DNA of 64,000 nucleotides from Robbsia sp. KACC 23696. GTDB taxonomy: Bacteria; Pseudomonadota; Gammaproteobacteria; Burkholderiales; Burkholderiaceae. The notes under the pieces were generated by a model that ran no database searches, had not been told where the DNA came from, and saw only the letters and a list, made by a program, of their open reading frames with translations. Numbering within the stretch: the stretch's first letter is position 1; every line of letters begins with the position of its first letter. The position numbers and the translations under genes were made by a program. The DNA is taken from the NCBI RefSeq assembly GCF_039852015.1, contig NZ_CP156626.1:2018249-2082248 (forward strand), written 5' to 3'. Below, piece by piece: positions 43,529 to 51,210 of the stretch.

Positions 43529-43801
43529 ATGTCCGCATCGCATCACTTCGCGCTGAATTTCCTTCTACCCCAGCCAGACGACGACCTGATTCCAGGTGAA
43601 AGCCGTGCATTCGATGCGCAGCTGGATTGCCAGATTTCGCGAATGGACAGTTTGTCCCTGCGCGATCTGCGTGCCGAACCGGCCGACTGGGACGATGCCG
43701 ACGATCCCGAAACGGCGTTTGCGGAATACCTCGATGCATCGGACGCGCTCGATATGGGGGACTTCGACCGTTGGTCTGTACGCGGGCGCCGTTACTCCTG
43801 A
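43529..43801 (+). CDS. Small acidic protein of unknown function
   Basis: A 90-residue protein starting MSASHHFALNFLLPQPDDDL with GGAG six bases before the ATG. It is strongly acidic (AEPADWDDADDPETAFAEYL) with no domain or membrane segment. Codon use and third-position GC look like neighbouring genes, so it is probably real. The same frame is open to 43190, but that part overlaps the HAD gene in another frame and is not protein-like. No function can be assigned. Confidence 0.5.
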   Translation: MSASHHFALNFLLPQPDDDLIPGESRAFDAQLDCQISRMDSLSLRDLRAEPADWDDADDPETAFAEYLDASDALDMGDFDRWSVRGRRYS

Positions 43802-44090
43802 TTTACCCCGCCGATGCAGCAGGCCGCGCGCGCGGCACGGCCAGGCGCCCCTTGCGCGCCGCCGTGCCGCCGACCGCCACGGCTCCGGGACATCCCGCAT
43901 CGATTCGCCACCAACCCTCGCCTCGCCGCTCCCCCCGTTTTCCTGCCCGATTTGCCCCCGTGCGTCCAGTGCATCGTCTTATCTGACACGTCTGCTGTTC
44001 AGGAGCGTGCGCGGGAACGCCGCGCCTGGGTATAATCGCAGCCGTGCCGGCGGCCGACGCCGAGCCCCTTACTGAATTTGGAGCAGCCGG
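43802..44090. other. Intergenic region upstream of hpnD
   Basis: About 290 bp of GC-rich sequence without a gene. Short open frames here are unsupported. A TATAAT-like GGTATAATCG at about 44030-44039 lies about 55 bp before the hpnD start and is the best -10 candidate for the hopanoid operon. Confidence 0.4.
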
Positions 44091-45146
44091 TTGGCAAGCG
44101 CGGAACCCCTTCCCTCGATGGACACCACCCCGGACGATGCCGTGGCCAAGGCGCGCCGCAGCTCGTTCTATATGGCGATGCGGGTGTTGCCGCGCGAGCA
44201 ACGCGACGCGATGTACGAGATCTACCGCTTCTGTCGGGCGGTGGACGATCTCGCCGATGACGAAGGCCCCTGGGACGCGCGCCGCGCGGGACTCGACCTC
44301 TGGCGCGCCCGTATCGACGCATTGTTCCCCGACACGCCGCGTAATGCGCCCGCGGGCACGCCCGATGCCGCGGCGCTCGTGCCGGCCGGCTTGCGCACCG
44401 CGACCCGGCAGTTCGCGCTGCACAAGGAAGACTTCATCGCCGTGATCGACGGGATGCAGATGGACCTCGACGCCGACATTCAGGCGCCATCTTTCGCTGT
44501 CCTCGACTTGTATTGCGACCGTGTCGCCAGCGCGGTGGGGCGTTTGTCGACGCAGGTCTTCGGCCTGGACCGGGCGCAAGGCATTGCCTTGGCCCATCAT
44601 CTCGGCCGCGCCTTGCAGTTCACCAATATCCTGCGCGATCTGGACGAAGACGCATCGATCCACCGGCTCTATCTGCCGCGCGAGGCGCTCCTCGAAGGCG
44701 GCATCGATCCGACGCTCTTCGATCAGGCAAATACCGCCGCGCCCGATTGGGTCGCGGCTGCGGGCCCGATGCCTTATCCGATCACGGATCACATGGACGG
44801 CGGCGCCAGCGCCGTCGCAAACGCCGCGGTCGCCGCCGCGCGGCCCGACGCGCCGTTGCGCACGACACCGGAACGCGATGCGGCGATCACAGCCCTGCTG
44901 GCGGCGCCGGGGCTGCCGAAGGCCGGCGCCTGGCTTGCGCGACAGGCGCAAATACACTATCAGGCGGCGCACGCACTGATGCGCGTCGCCCCGCGCCGCG
45001 CCGTCAAGGCGCCGCGACTGATGTATGCGGTCTACCACGCGATCTTCGCGCGGACCGTGCAGCAAGGATGGGCCGCCCCGCGTCGTCGGGTGCGCCTGCC
45101 GCGCTGGCGACTGGTCTGGCTATTATTGCGCCACGGCTTATCGTAA
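44091..45146 (+). CDS. hpnD: Presqualene diphosphate synthase HpnD
   Basis: Condenses two farnesyl diphosphates to presqualene diphosphate, the first hopanoid step. The 350-residue sequence has both Asp-rich metal motifs, AVDDLADD (about residue 50) and ILRDLDED (about residue 187), the SSFYMAMRVLP start and LYCDRVASAVGRLS, all typical of HpnD. I take TTG 44091, which has GGAG seven bases upstream; ATG 44118 has none. HpnC and HpnE, which complete squalene synthesis, are not in this window. Confidence 0.88.
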   Translation: MASAEPLPSMDTTPDDAVAKARRSSFYMAMRVLPREQRDAMYEIYRFCRAVDDLADDEGPWDARRAGLDLWRARIDALFPDTPRNAPAGTPDAAALVPAGLRTATRQFALHKEDFIAVIDGMQMDLDADIQAPSFAVLDLYCDRVASAVGRLSTQVFGLDRAQGIALAHHLGRALQFTNILRDLDEDASIHRLYLPREALLEGGIDPTLFDQANTAAPDWVAAAGPMPYPITDHMDGGASAVANAAVAAARPDAPLRTTPERDAAITALLAAPGLPKAGAWLARQAQIHYQAAHALMRVAPRRAVKAPRLMYAVYHAIFARTVQQGWAAPRRRVRLPRWRLVWLLLRHGLS

Positions 45147-45516
45147 GTCGGTGAGCGGATCGGCCGCACCCGGCCGCGATACGGTTTTCCCGCCGTATAT
45201 CGGGCGCGACTGTTGTATTGGATTCACTATCGTCGGCGCTTTTTTTTCGAGACTATGGCTTGAAGCAGCGCCGCGCGATCTATGGCACGATGTGCCCGCA
45301 CGGCCCGCGCATCCCCAGCAGGATGCTTTATATCCGGGATAGCGGGCCCAATGGAATAATCTGTTTCTTGCTGGAGACTGGACGCACGCCGGCCTGCCCG
45401 CGACAATCGCGACGCTGTCTGCGCTATCCGTGTTAGCCGAAGAATGACGTCCTCTCTGCAATGAGATCGCGGCGCCAAGGCAGATAGCAGCAGGACCGGA
45501 GAGAGATCGGAGAAGG
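45147..45516. other. Region between hpnD and the cyclase gene
   Basis: About 370 bp without a credible gene. A run of eight T at about 45240 follows a GC-rich segment, but no good stem precedes it. The size is enough for a separate promoter for the shc-hpnG pair. No homologue of hpnE is hidden here in any frame. Confidence 0.4.
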
Positions 45517-47619
45517 ATGGATACGACGCCCTTGGAGAACCAAGCCCTCACTCAAGCGCTGAAGCAGGCGGACGGGCAAACACAGACTGGCGGCAATACG
45601 GCGACGCCCAGCGCTCGCGCGCCCGCACCGGCCACGACGACCGGCGCGCCCGTCCCCGCGTCCGCATCGCTCGCGGATAACGCGCCCTCGTTCGACGCGC
45701 TGGAACGCGCGGTCGACGCGGCGACCACGCGCCTGCTGTCTGATCAGCGCAGTGACGGCCATTGGCTCTACGAACTGGAAGCCGATGCGACGATTCCGGC
45801 CGAGTACGTGCTCATGGTGCACTATCTCGGCGAGACGCCGGACCTGACGCTGGAAGCGAAAATCGGACGTTATCTGCGGCGAATTCAGGGCGATCACGGC
45901 GGCTGGCCGCTGTTCCATGACGGCGCGCTCGATATCAGCGCCAGCGTCAAGGGGTATTTCGCGCTGAAAATGATCGGCGACCCGGTAGATGCGCCGCATA
46001 TGCGGCGTGCGCGCGAAGCGATTCTCGCCGCCGGCGGTATTGCCAAGGTCAACGTCTTCACCCGGATTCTGCTCGCCCTTTACGGCGTGGTGTCCTGGCG
46101 CGCGGTGCCGATGATGCCGATCGAGATCACGCTGCTGCCGATGTGGTTCCCCTTCCACTTGTCGAAAGTGTCGTACTGGGCCCGCACCGTCATCGTTCCG
46201 CTGCTGGTCCTGCAACAACGTCGCCCCCGCGCGCGCAATCTGCGCGGCGTCCGTCTGGACGAGCTGTTCACGGACCCGGCCGTCAATGTCGGTCTCAATG
46301 ATCGCGCGCCGCACCAACACGCCGGCTGGTTCCGTACGTTCCGCGCGATCGATGCGGTACTGCGCAAGACCGACTGGTTGTTCCCGAAAGGTCTGCGGGC
46401 ACGCGCGACGGAGGTCGCGACCGAATTCGTCGCATCGCACTTGAACGACGAGGACGGGCTGGGCGCGATTTTCCCGGCCATGGTCAATTCCGTGATGATG
46501 TACGACGTACTCGGTTACGGGCCCGAGCATCCGCAGCGGGCGATCGCGCGACGCTCGGTCGACAAGCTGCTGGTGGTCGATGCGGCGGACGACGGCGAGG
46601 CGTATTGCCAGCCTTGCCTGTCGCCGGTGTGGGACACATCCCTCGCGGCGCATGCGCTGCTCGAATCCGGCACGCCGACGGCCATCGACGCCGCCGCGCG
46701 CGGTGCCGAGTGGCTGCGGCCGCTGCAGATTCTCGATGTCGTCGGCGACTGGTCGGCGCGGCGGCCGATGGTGCGTCCGGGCGGCTGGGCCTTCCAGTAT
46801 CGGAACGATTACTACCCGGATGTCGACGATACCGCGGTGGTCGCGCTAATGATGGATCGGCTGTCGGACCGCGCGGATTATACCAAGGCGATTGCCCGGG
46901 CGCGGGAATGGGTCGTCGGCATGCAGAGCAGCGACGGCGGCTGGGGCGCGTTCGAGCCCGAGAACACGCACGAATACCTGAACAATATCCCGTTCGCCGA
47001 CCACGGCGCCTTGCTGGACCCGCCGACCGTCGACGTCTCGGCACGCTGCCTGTCGATGCTGACGCAGTTGGGCGCCAGCCGCGACGACCCGACCGTCGCG
47101 CGGGCCACCGACTACATTCTGATGCATCAGGAACCGGACGGCAGCTGGTACGGCCGCTGGGGCATGAATTACATCTATGGCACCTGGGCGGCGCTGTGCG
47201 CATTGAACGGCGTCGGCATCGACGCCCATCAATCGCCGTTGATCCGCCAGTCGGTGGACTGGCTGTTCTCGATCCAGAACGAAGACGGCGGCTGGGGCGA
47301 AGACGGCGACAGTTACCGTCTGCACTACGATGGCTATCGGCGTGCGCCGTCGACCGCGTCGCAGACGGCCTGGGCCGTGCTCGGCCTGATGTCGGCCGGT
47401 GTCGTCGACGATCCGCGCGTCGCACGCGGCGTGGCCTATCTGATCGCGCAGCAAGGCAGCGATGGTTTCTGGAACGAGCCGCTTTTCACGGCCACCGGTT
47501 TCCCGCGGGTGTTCTATCTGCGCTATCACGGCTATTCGAAATATTTCCCGCTCTGGGCGCTGGCGCGGTATCGCAACCTGAAGCGTGACGGACAGCGTCA
47601 CGTCACATACGGGCTATGA
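45517..47619 (+). CDS. shc: Squalene-hopene cyclase
   Basis: Cyclises squalene to hopene/hopanol at the cytoplasmic membrane. The 700-residue protein has a short Ala/Thr/Pro-rich leader, then an alpha-alpha toroid with several QW repeats, for example QGDHGGWPLF, QSSDGGWGAF and QNEDGGWGED. The catalytic protonating motif is Asp435-Val-Asp-Asp438 (DVDDTAVV). The C-terminus FPRVFYLRYHGYSKYFPLWAL is the family end. GGAGAAGG precedes the ATG. The stop overlaps hpnG by four bases. Confidence 0.96.
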   Translation: MDTTPLENQALTQALKQADGQTQTGGNTATPSARAPAPATTTGAPVPASASLADNAPSFDALERAVDAATTRLLSDQRSDGHWLYELEADATIPAEYVLMVHYLGETPDLTLEAKIGRYLRRIQGDHGGWPLFHDGALDISASVKGYFALKMIGDPVDAPHMRRAREAILAAGGIAKVNVFTRILLALYGVVSWRAVPMMPIEITLLPMWFPFHLSKVSYWARTVIVPLLVLQQRRPRARNLRGVRLDELFTDPAVNVGLNDRAPHQHAGWFRTFRAIDAVLRKTDWLFPKGLRARATEVATEFVASHLNDEDGLGAIFPAMVNSVMMYDVLGYGPEHPQRAIARRSVDKLLVVDAADDGEAYCQPCLSPVWDTSLAAHALLESGTPTAIDAAARGAEWLRPLQILDVVGDWSARRPMVRPGGWAFQYRNDYYPDVDDTAVVALMMDRLSDRADYTKAIARAREWVVGMQSSDGGWGAFEPENTHEYLNNIPFADHGALLDPPTVDVSARCLSMLTQLGASRDDPTVARATDYILMHQEPDGSWYGRWGMNYIYGTWAALCALNGVGIDAHQSPLIRQSVDWLFSIQNEDGGWGEDGDSYRLHYDGYRRAPSTASQTAWAVLGLMSAGVVDDPRVARGVAYLIAQQGSDGFWNEPLFTATGFPRVFYLRYHGYSKYFPLWALARYRNLKRDGQRHVTYGL

Positions 47620-48353
47620 CCGCTGACGGCAGCGGCAGCGGCGCAATCGATTCCGACGCAAGGAAACCGGTGCTGGTCGTGGCCGGCATGGTATTGGAAG
47701 CCGATGCGCTACGCGGCGGTCACGGTATCGATGTCCGCGTCGCGATGGGCCCTGCCGCGCGCGACGCGGACGGACGGCTCGCCCACCTGGCGCCTCGCGT
47801 CATGGGACTCGTGAGCTTCGGCACGGCCGGCGCCCTCGATCCCGCGCTGCGGCCAGGCGATTGCTTGCTGGCCACCGGCGTCGCCGATCCTTCCGGGACG
47901 CAACAGCCCACCGATACGCGATGGCGCACCGCACTGGCGGCGGCATTGCAAAGCGGGACCGCGGCGACGGTGCGCGTGCATCAAACCTTGATCGCGGGCT
48001 CGGACACCGCCGTCTCGAGCGCCGACGAAAAAGCCGCGTGCTTTGCCCGCACCGGTGCGGCCGCTGTCGATATGGAATCGCATGCGCTGGCGGCGCTGGC
48101 CGCGGAATGGGGCCTCCCCTTTCTGATCTGCCGCGTCGTTCTCGATCGCGCCGATCATTCCTTGCCACCGGCAGCCCTGGCCGGCCTGACCGCCGACGGC
48201 CGTACCGTCGTCCTGCCAGTCATCGGCGCCTTGCTACGGCAACCGGCCCAACTCGGCTCGCTGCTGCGATTGGGACGCGATGCGGGCACGGCACAACGCG
48301 TCTTGAAGCAGATCGCCGCCGCGCTGCCGCCGCGCTTCGGCTTGCCGACGTAA
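47616..48353 (+). CDS. hpnG: Hopanoid-associated phosphorylase/nucleosidase HpnG
   Basis: Removes adenine from adenosylhopane to give ribosylhopane, on the way to bacteriohopanetetrol. The 245-residue PNP/UDP-fold protein has VSFGTAGALDPALRPGD and AAAVDMESHALAALA (the ribose-binding MES motif), then FLICRVVLDRADHSLPPAAL. ATGA overlap with the cyclase gene shows translational coupling. HpnH, which makes the substrate adenosylhopane, is not in the window. Confidence 0.88.
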   Translation: MTADGSGSGAIDSDARKPVLVVAGMVLEADALRGGHGIDVRVAMGPAARDADGRLAHLAPRVMGLVSFGTAGALDPALRPGDCLLATGVADPSGTQQPTDTRWRTALAAALQSGTAATVRVHQTLIAGSDTAVSSADEKAACFARTGAAAVDMESHALAALAAEWGLPFLICRVVLDRADHSLPPAALAGLTADGRTVVLPVIGALLRQPAQLGSLLRLGRDAGTAQRVLKQIAAALPPRFGLPT

Positions 48354-48355
48354 CG

Positions 48356-48745
48356 CTAGGACTGCTTATCCAGCTCAGCAACAGGCAAAGCGTCCTCGAC
48401 GACGTCCCGCGCCATGTCGCCTTCCGTTTCGAGTGACGCATCCTGCAGCCGCGGCGCGCAATCCACCGCGTGCACATGCATGTCGCGAATCATCCGGCGA
48501 ACGTGCTCATCGGCCGCGCAATAGAAGATCTGCTTGCCGCGCCGCTCGCCTCTGACGACACCCGCTCCGCGCAGCAACCGCAGATGATGACTGACCAGGG
48601 ACGGCGATAGCGCCGTCGCCGCGGCGATATCGGACACGCACACCGGCGCATCGAGACAAGCCGCGACAATCCGCAGGCGACTCGTATCGCCCAGCAAGCG
48701 AAACAATTGGGCTACGACGTCCCACATATGTGAATACCTATTCAT
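48356..48745 (-). CDS. ArsR/SmtB-family metal-sensing repressor
   Basis: A winged-helix repressor of about 120 residues. The recognition helix is DIAAATALSPSLVSHHLRLL and the wing is RGERRGKQIFYC. Candidate metal ligands are the Cys in DAPVCVSD and the His/Cys-rich segment MHVHAVDCAP (the alpha-5 site position of zinc and cadmium sensors). It is divergent from a CDF efflux gene and should repress it until metal binds. Starts at 48745 and 48727 both exist; the operator covers the first, so 48727 (MWDVVAQ) may be correct. It ends 2 bp from hpnG. Confidence 0.88.
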   Translation of the reverse strand: MNRYSHMWDVVAQLFRLLGDTSRLRIVAACLDAPVCVSDIAAATALSPSLVSHHLRLLRGAGVVRGERRGKQIFYCAADEHVRRMIRDMHVHAVDCAPRLQDASLETEGDMARDVVEDALPVAELDKQS

Positions 48746-48749
48746 ATGT
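48724..48749. promoter_or_regulatory. SmtB-type operator
   Basis: An imperfect inverted repeat with ATATGTGAATA and TATTCATAT arms fits the 12-2-12 operator of zinc/cadmium ArsR proteins (ATATGAA...TTCATAT). It covers the upstream ArsR start codon and lies about 43 bp before the CDF gene. Confidence 0.7.
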
Positions 48750-48753
48750 TAAT

Positions 48754-48775
48754 GTGTTAAGGTCAATCTTAACAC
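48754..48775. promoter_or_regulatory. Second palindrome GTGTTAAG-N6-CTTAACAC
   Basis: An 8-bp perfect inverted repeat with a six-base centre sits between the SmtB-type operator and the CDF start codon. It may be a second regulator's site or overlap the promoter. Its sequence differs from the SmtB pattern. Confidence 0.45.
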
Positions 48776-48791
48776 CTTCCGCCAGACGAAT

Positions 48792-49919
48792 ATGCCACAC
48801 GACCACCCAGACGAGTCTGATCACGCAACCGAGCACCCAGCCCATTCGCACGACCACGCCGGGCACTCGCACGCCGCAGGCCATGCGCATGCCCATGGTT
48901 CGACGAATGAGACGCGACTGGCGTGGGCCTTGTTGGTCATTGCCGTATTCATGGTCGTCGAGGTGGCGGGCGGCCTGATCTCGGGATCGCTGGCGCTGAT
49001 CGCCGATGCCGCCCATATGGCGTCCGATGTCGTGGCGCTCGGCATGAGCTGGGTCGCCTTGCGCATCGGCCGTCGGCCGCCCAACACGCGATTGTCGTAC
49101 GGCTATCGTCGACTGGAAGTGCTGGTGGCCTTCGTCAATGGTCTGACATTGCTGGTGATTTCAGCCGGCGTCATCATCGAAGCTGTGCGTCGGTTCGCCG
49201 AGCCGCAGCCCATTCTCGGCACGACGATGTTCTTCGTCGCGGTCAGTGGCCTGCTCTCGAATATCATCGCCTTCGCCATTCTGCATGGCGGCAGCCGCGA
49301 GAATCTGAATATGCGGTCCGCTTGGCTGCATGTGCTCGGCGATCTCGTTTCGTCGGTCGTGGCGATCGTTGCCGCGCTGGTGATCATGTGGACCGGCTTC
49401 TCGCCGATCGATCCGATCCTGTCGATTCTCGTCTCGTTGCTGATCGCGAAAAGCGCCTGGTCGGTCACGCGCAGCGCAGCAACCATCCTGCTCGAAGCGT
49501 CGCCGCCCGGCGTCGATCCTGATGTCGTGCGCCTAGACCTGATGGCCAGCATTCCGGGACTGGCCGATGTTCACCATATTCATGCGTGGTGTCTGACCGC
49601 TGAAAGCGCGATGGTGACGCTTCATGCGCGCGCCGCGGCCGGCACGGACCCGCTCCAGTTGCCGCCGGCGATCGGTGCCCGACTGCGGGAGAAATTCCGC
49701 GTCGCGCATACCACCGTGCAAATGGAGCCCGATACCTGTGTCGACGACTTGATGGCCGAGCTTCCGCCGCTCGATGCAAACGGCGGCGACGACGGGCATG
49801 GGCATGGCCACGGACATGGCCACAATCACAGCCACCACCACGGACACGGCCCGTCGCTGCCGCAGGGCGAGGCGCTGCCCTGCAGCACCGGCCGCCGCCC
49901 GGCGCATCCGGCGCACTGA
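48792..49919 (+). CDS. Cation diffusion facilitator (Zn/Cd/Co efflux, CzcD-like)
   Basis: Exports divalent metals in exchange for protons. The 375 residues start with a His/Asp-rich tail (HAHSHDHAGHSHAAGHAHAH pattern, about residues 13-38), then six helices. The transport-site motifs are HxxxD (DAAHMASD in helix II) and HVLGD in helix V. The C-terminal cytoplasmic domain has VHHIHAW. A second His-rich tail (about residues 334-354) follows. The two His tails probably act as metal buffers. Regulation by the adjacent ArsR is likely. Confidence 0.92.
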   Translation: MPHDHPDESDHATEHPAHSHDHAGHSHAAGHAHAHGSTNETRLAWALLVIAVFMVVEVAGGLISGSLALIADAAHMASDVVALGMSWVALRIGRRPPNTRLSYGYRRLEVLVAFVNGLTLLVISAGVIIEAVRRFAEPQPILGTTMFFVAVSGLLSNIIAFAILHGGSRENLNMRSAWLHVLGDLVSSVVAIVAALVIMWTGFSPIDPILSILVSLLIAKSAWSVTRSAATILLEASPPGVDPDVVRLDLMASIPGLADVHHIHAWCLTAESAMVTLHARAAAGTDPLQLPPAIGARLREKFRVAHTTVQMEPDTCVDDLMAELPPLDANGGDDGHGHGHGHGHNHSHHHGHGPSLPQGEALPCSTGRRPAHPAH

Positions 49920-49937
49920 AACGGGAAAGACGACCCG

Positions 49938-51173
49938 CTACGTCGCGCGGCGCGGCGTCTCGATATTCGGCAGGAACACCGTCAGCAAGCCGAGCAAGGG
50001 CAGGAAGGCGCAGACGCGATAGACGAATTCGATGCCGGTCGCATCGGCGACATGGCCGAGCACCGCCGCGCCAACGCCGCCGAGACCGAAGGCCAGACCG
50101 AAAAACAGGCCTGCCACCATGCCGACGCGCCCCGGCAGCAGCTCCTGACCATAGACGACGATCGCCGAGAACGCCGACGACAGCACCAAGCCGATGATCA
50201 CCGTCAGCACACCGCTCCAATACAGATTGGCGTACGGCAACAGCAAGGTGAACGGCGCCGCCCCCAGGATCGACACCCAGATCACGTATTTCCGGCCGAT
50301 GCGGTCGCCAATCGGTCCGCCGACCAAGGTGCCCACCGCCACCGAGAACAAGAAGGCGAACAAATACAGCTGCGACTGCTGCACGCTCAGATGAAACTTC
50401 GTGATCAGATAAAAGGTGTAATAGCTGTTCAGGCTGCTGAGATACAGATATTTCGACGTCACCAGCGCGACCAGCACGGCCACCGCGGCCCCGACGCGTC
50501 GTTTGCTCAACGCGGCGGCGGCCGTATTCAGCGCACGTTTGCGCTTGGGCGCGAGCGCGGCCTGCACGCGATACCAATGACCGATGCGCCAGAGCACATA
50601 GATCGCCAGCAAGGCCACCAGCGCAAACCAGGCGACGCTACCGCGTCCGTACGGCAAGACCACGGCGGCCGCCAATAGCGGACCCATCGCGGTACCAAGA
50701 CTGCCGCCCACCTGGAATACCGACTGTGCAAGCCCATGCTGGCCATTCGACGCCAGCCGTGCGATGCGCGACGACTCGGGATGGAAGATCGACGAGCCGA
50801 TGCCCACCAATGCGGCCGCCAGCAGCAATACCGGATAGCTGGGCGCCACCGAGAGCAAGAGCAGCCCACACAACGTGAACATCATGCCGATGGCCGTCGA
50901 GTGCGGTTGCGGCCGTTTATCGGTATAGGCGCCGATCAACGGCTGCAGCAGCGAGGCGGCCAATTGATAGGTCAGCGTGATCACCCCGATCTGCGAAAAG
51001 CTCAGGTGAAAGCCCGACTTGAGCAAGGGGTAGATCGCCAGAATCAACGACTGGATCATGTCGTTGAGCATGTGGCTGAAACTGATCGCCGTCAGCGGAC
51101 CGACGAAGGGACGGCCGCGCGCGCCTTCCGGCGGCGTCGGTGTCGATGTCGAAAATTCCCTGGATGCACCCAT
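49938..51173 (-). CDS. fsr: MFS transporter, fosmidomycin-resistance (Fsr) type
   Basis: A 411-residue 12-helix MFS efflux protein. The family hallmark AISFSHMLNDMIQSLILAIYPLL is at the N-terminus, split around the conserved H-x-x-N-D, and STAIGMMFTLCGLLLLS, FHPESSRIA and QVGGSLGTAMGP follow. Members export fosmidomycin and related compounds. It starts 37 bp after the PBP1a stop on the same strand, so it may be cotranscribed with it. It ends 18 bp from the convergent CDF gene. Substrate range is unknown. Confidence 0.88.
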   Translation of the reverse strand: MGASREFSTSTPTPPEGARGRPFVGPLTAISFSHMLNDMIQSLILAIYPLLKSGFHLSFSQIGVITLTYQLAASLLQPLIGAYTDKRPQPHSTAIGMMFTLCGLLLLSVAPSYPVLLLAAALVGIGSSIFHPESSRIARLASNGQHGLAQSVFQVGGSLGTAMGPLLAAAVVLPYGRGSVAWFALVALLAIYVLWRIGHWYRVQAALAPKRKRALNTAAAALSKRRVGAAVAVLVALVTSKYLYLSSLNSYYTFYLITKFHLSVQQSQLYLFAFLFSVAVGTLVGGPIGDRIGRKYVIWVSILGAAPFTLLLPYANLYWSGVLTVIIGLVLSSAFSAIVVYGQELLPGRVGMVAGLFFGLAFGLGGVGAAVLGHVADATGIEFVYRVCAFLPLLGLLTVFLPNIETPRRAT

Positions 51174-51210
51174 TGTCTGCCCTCGCGATCGCTTGCCGAA
51201 TGCCGCCGCC

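Noticed and set aside
45433-46653. 406-residue minus-strand frame inside squalene-hopene cyclase
   Set aside because: It is a shadow of a certain gene.
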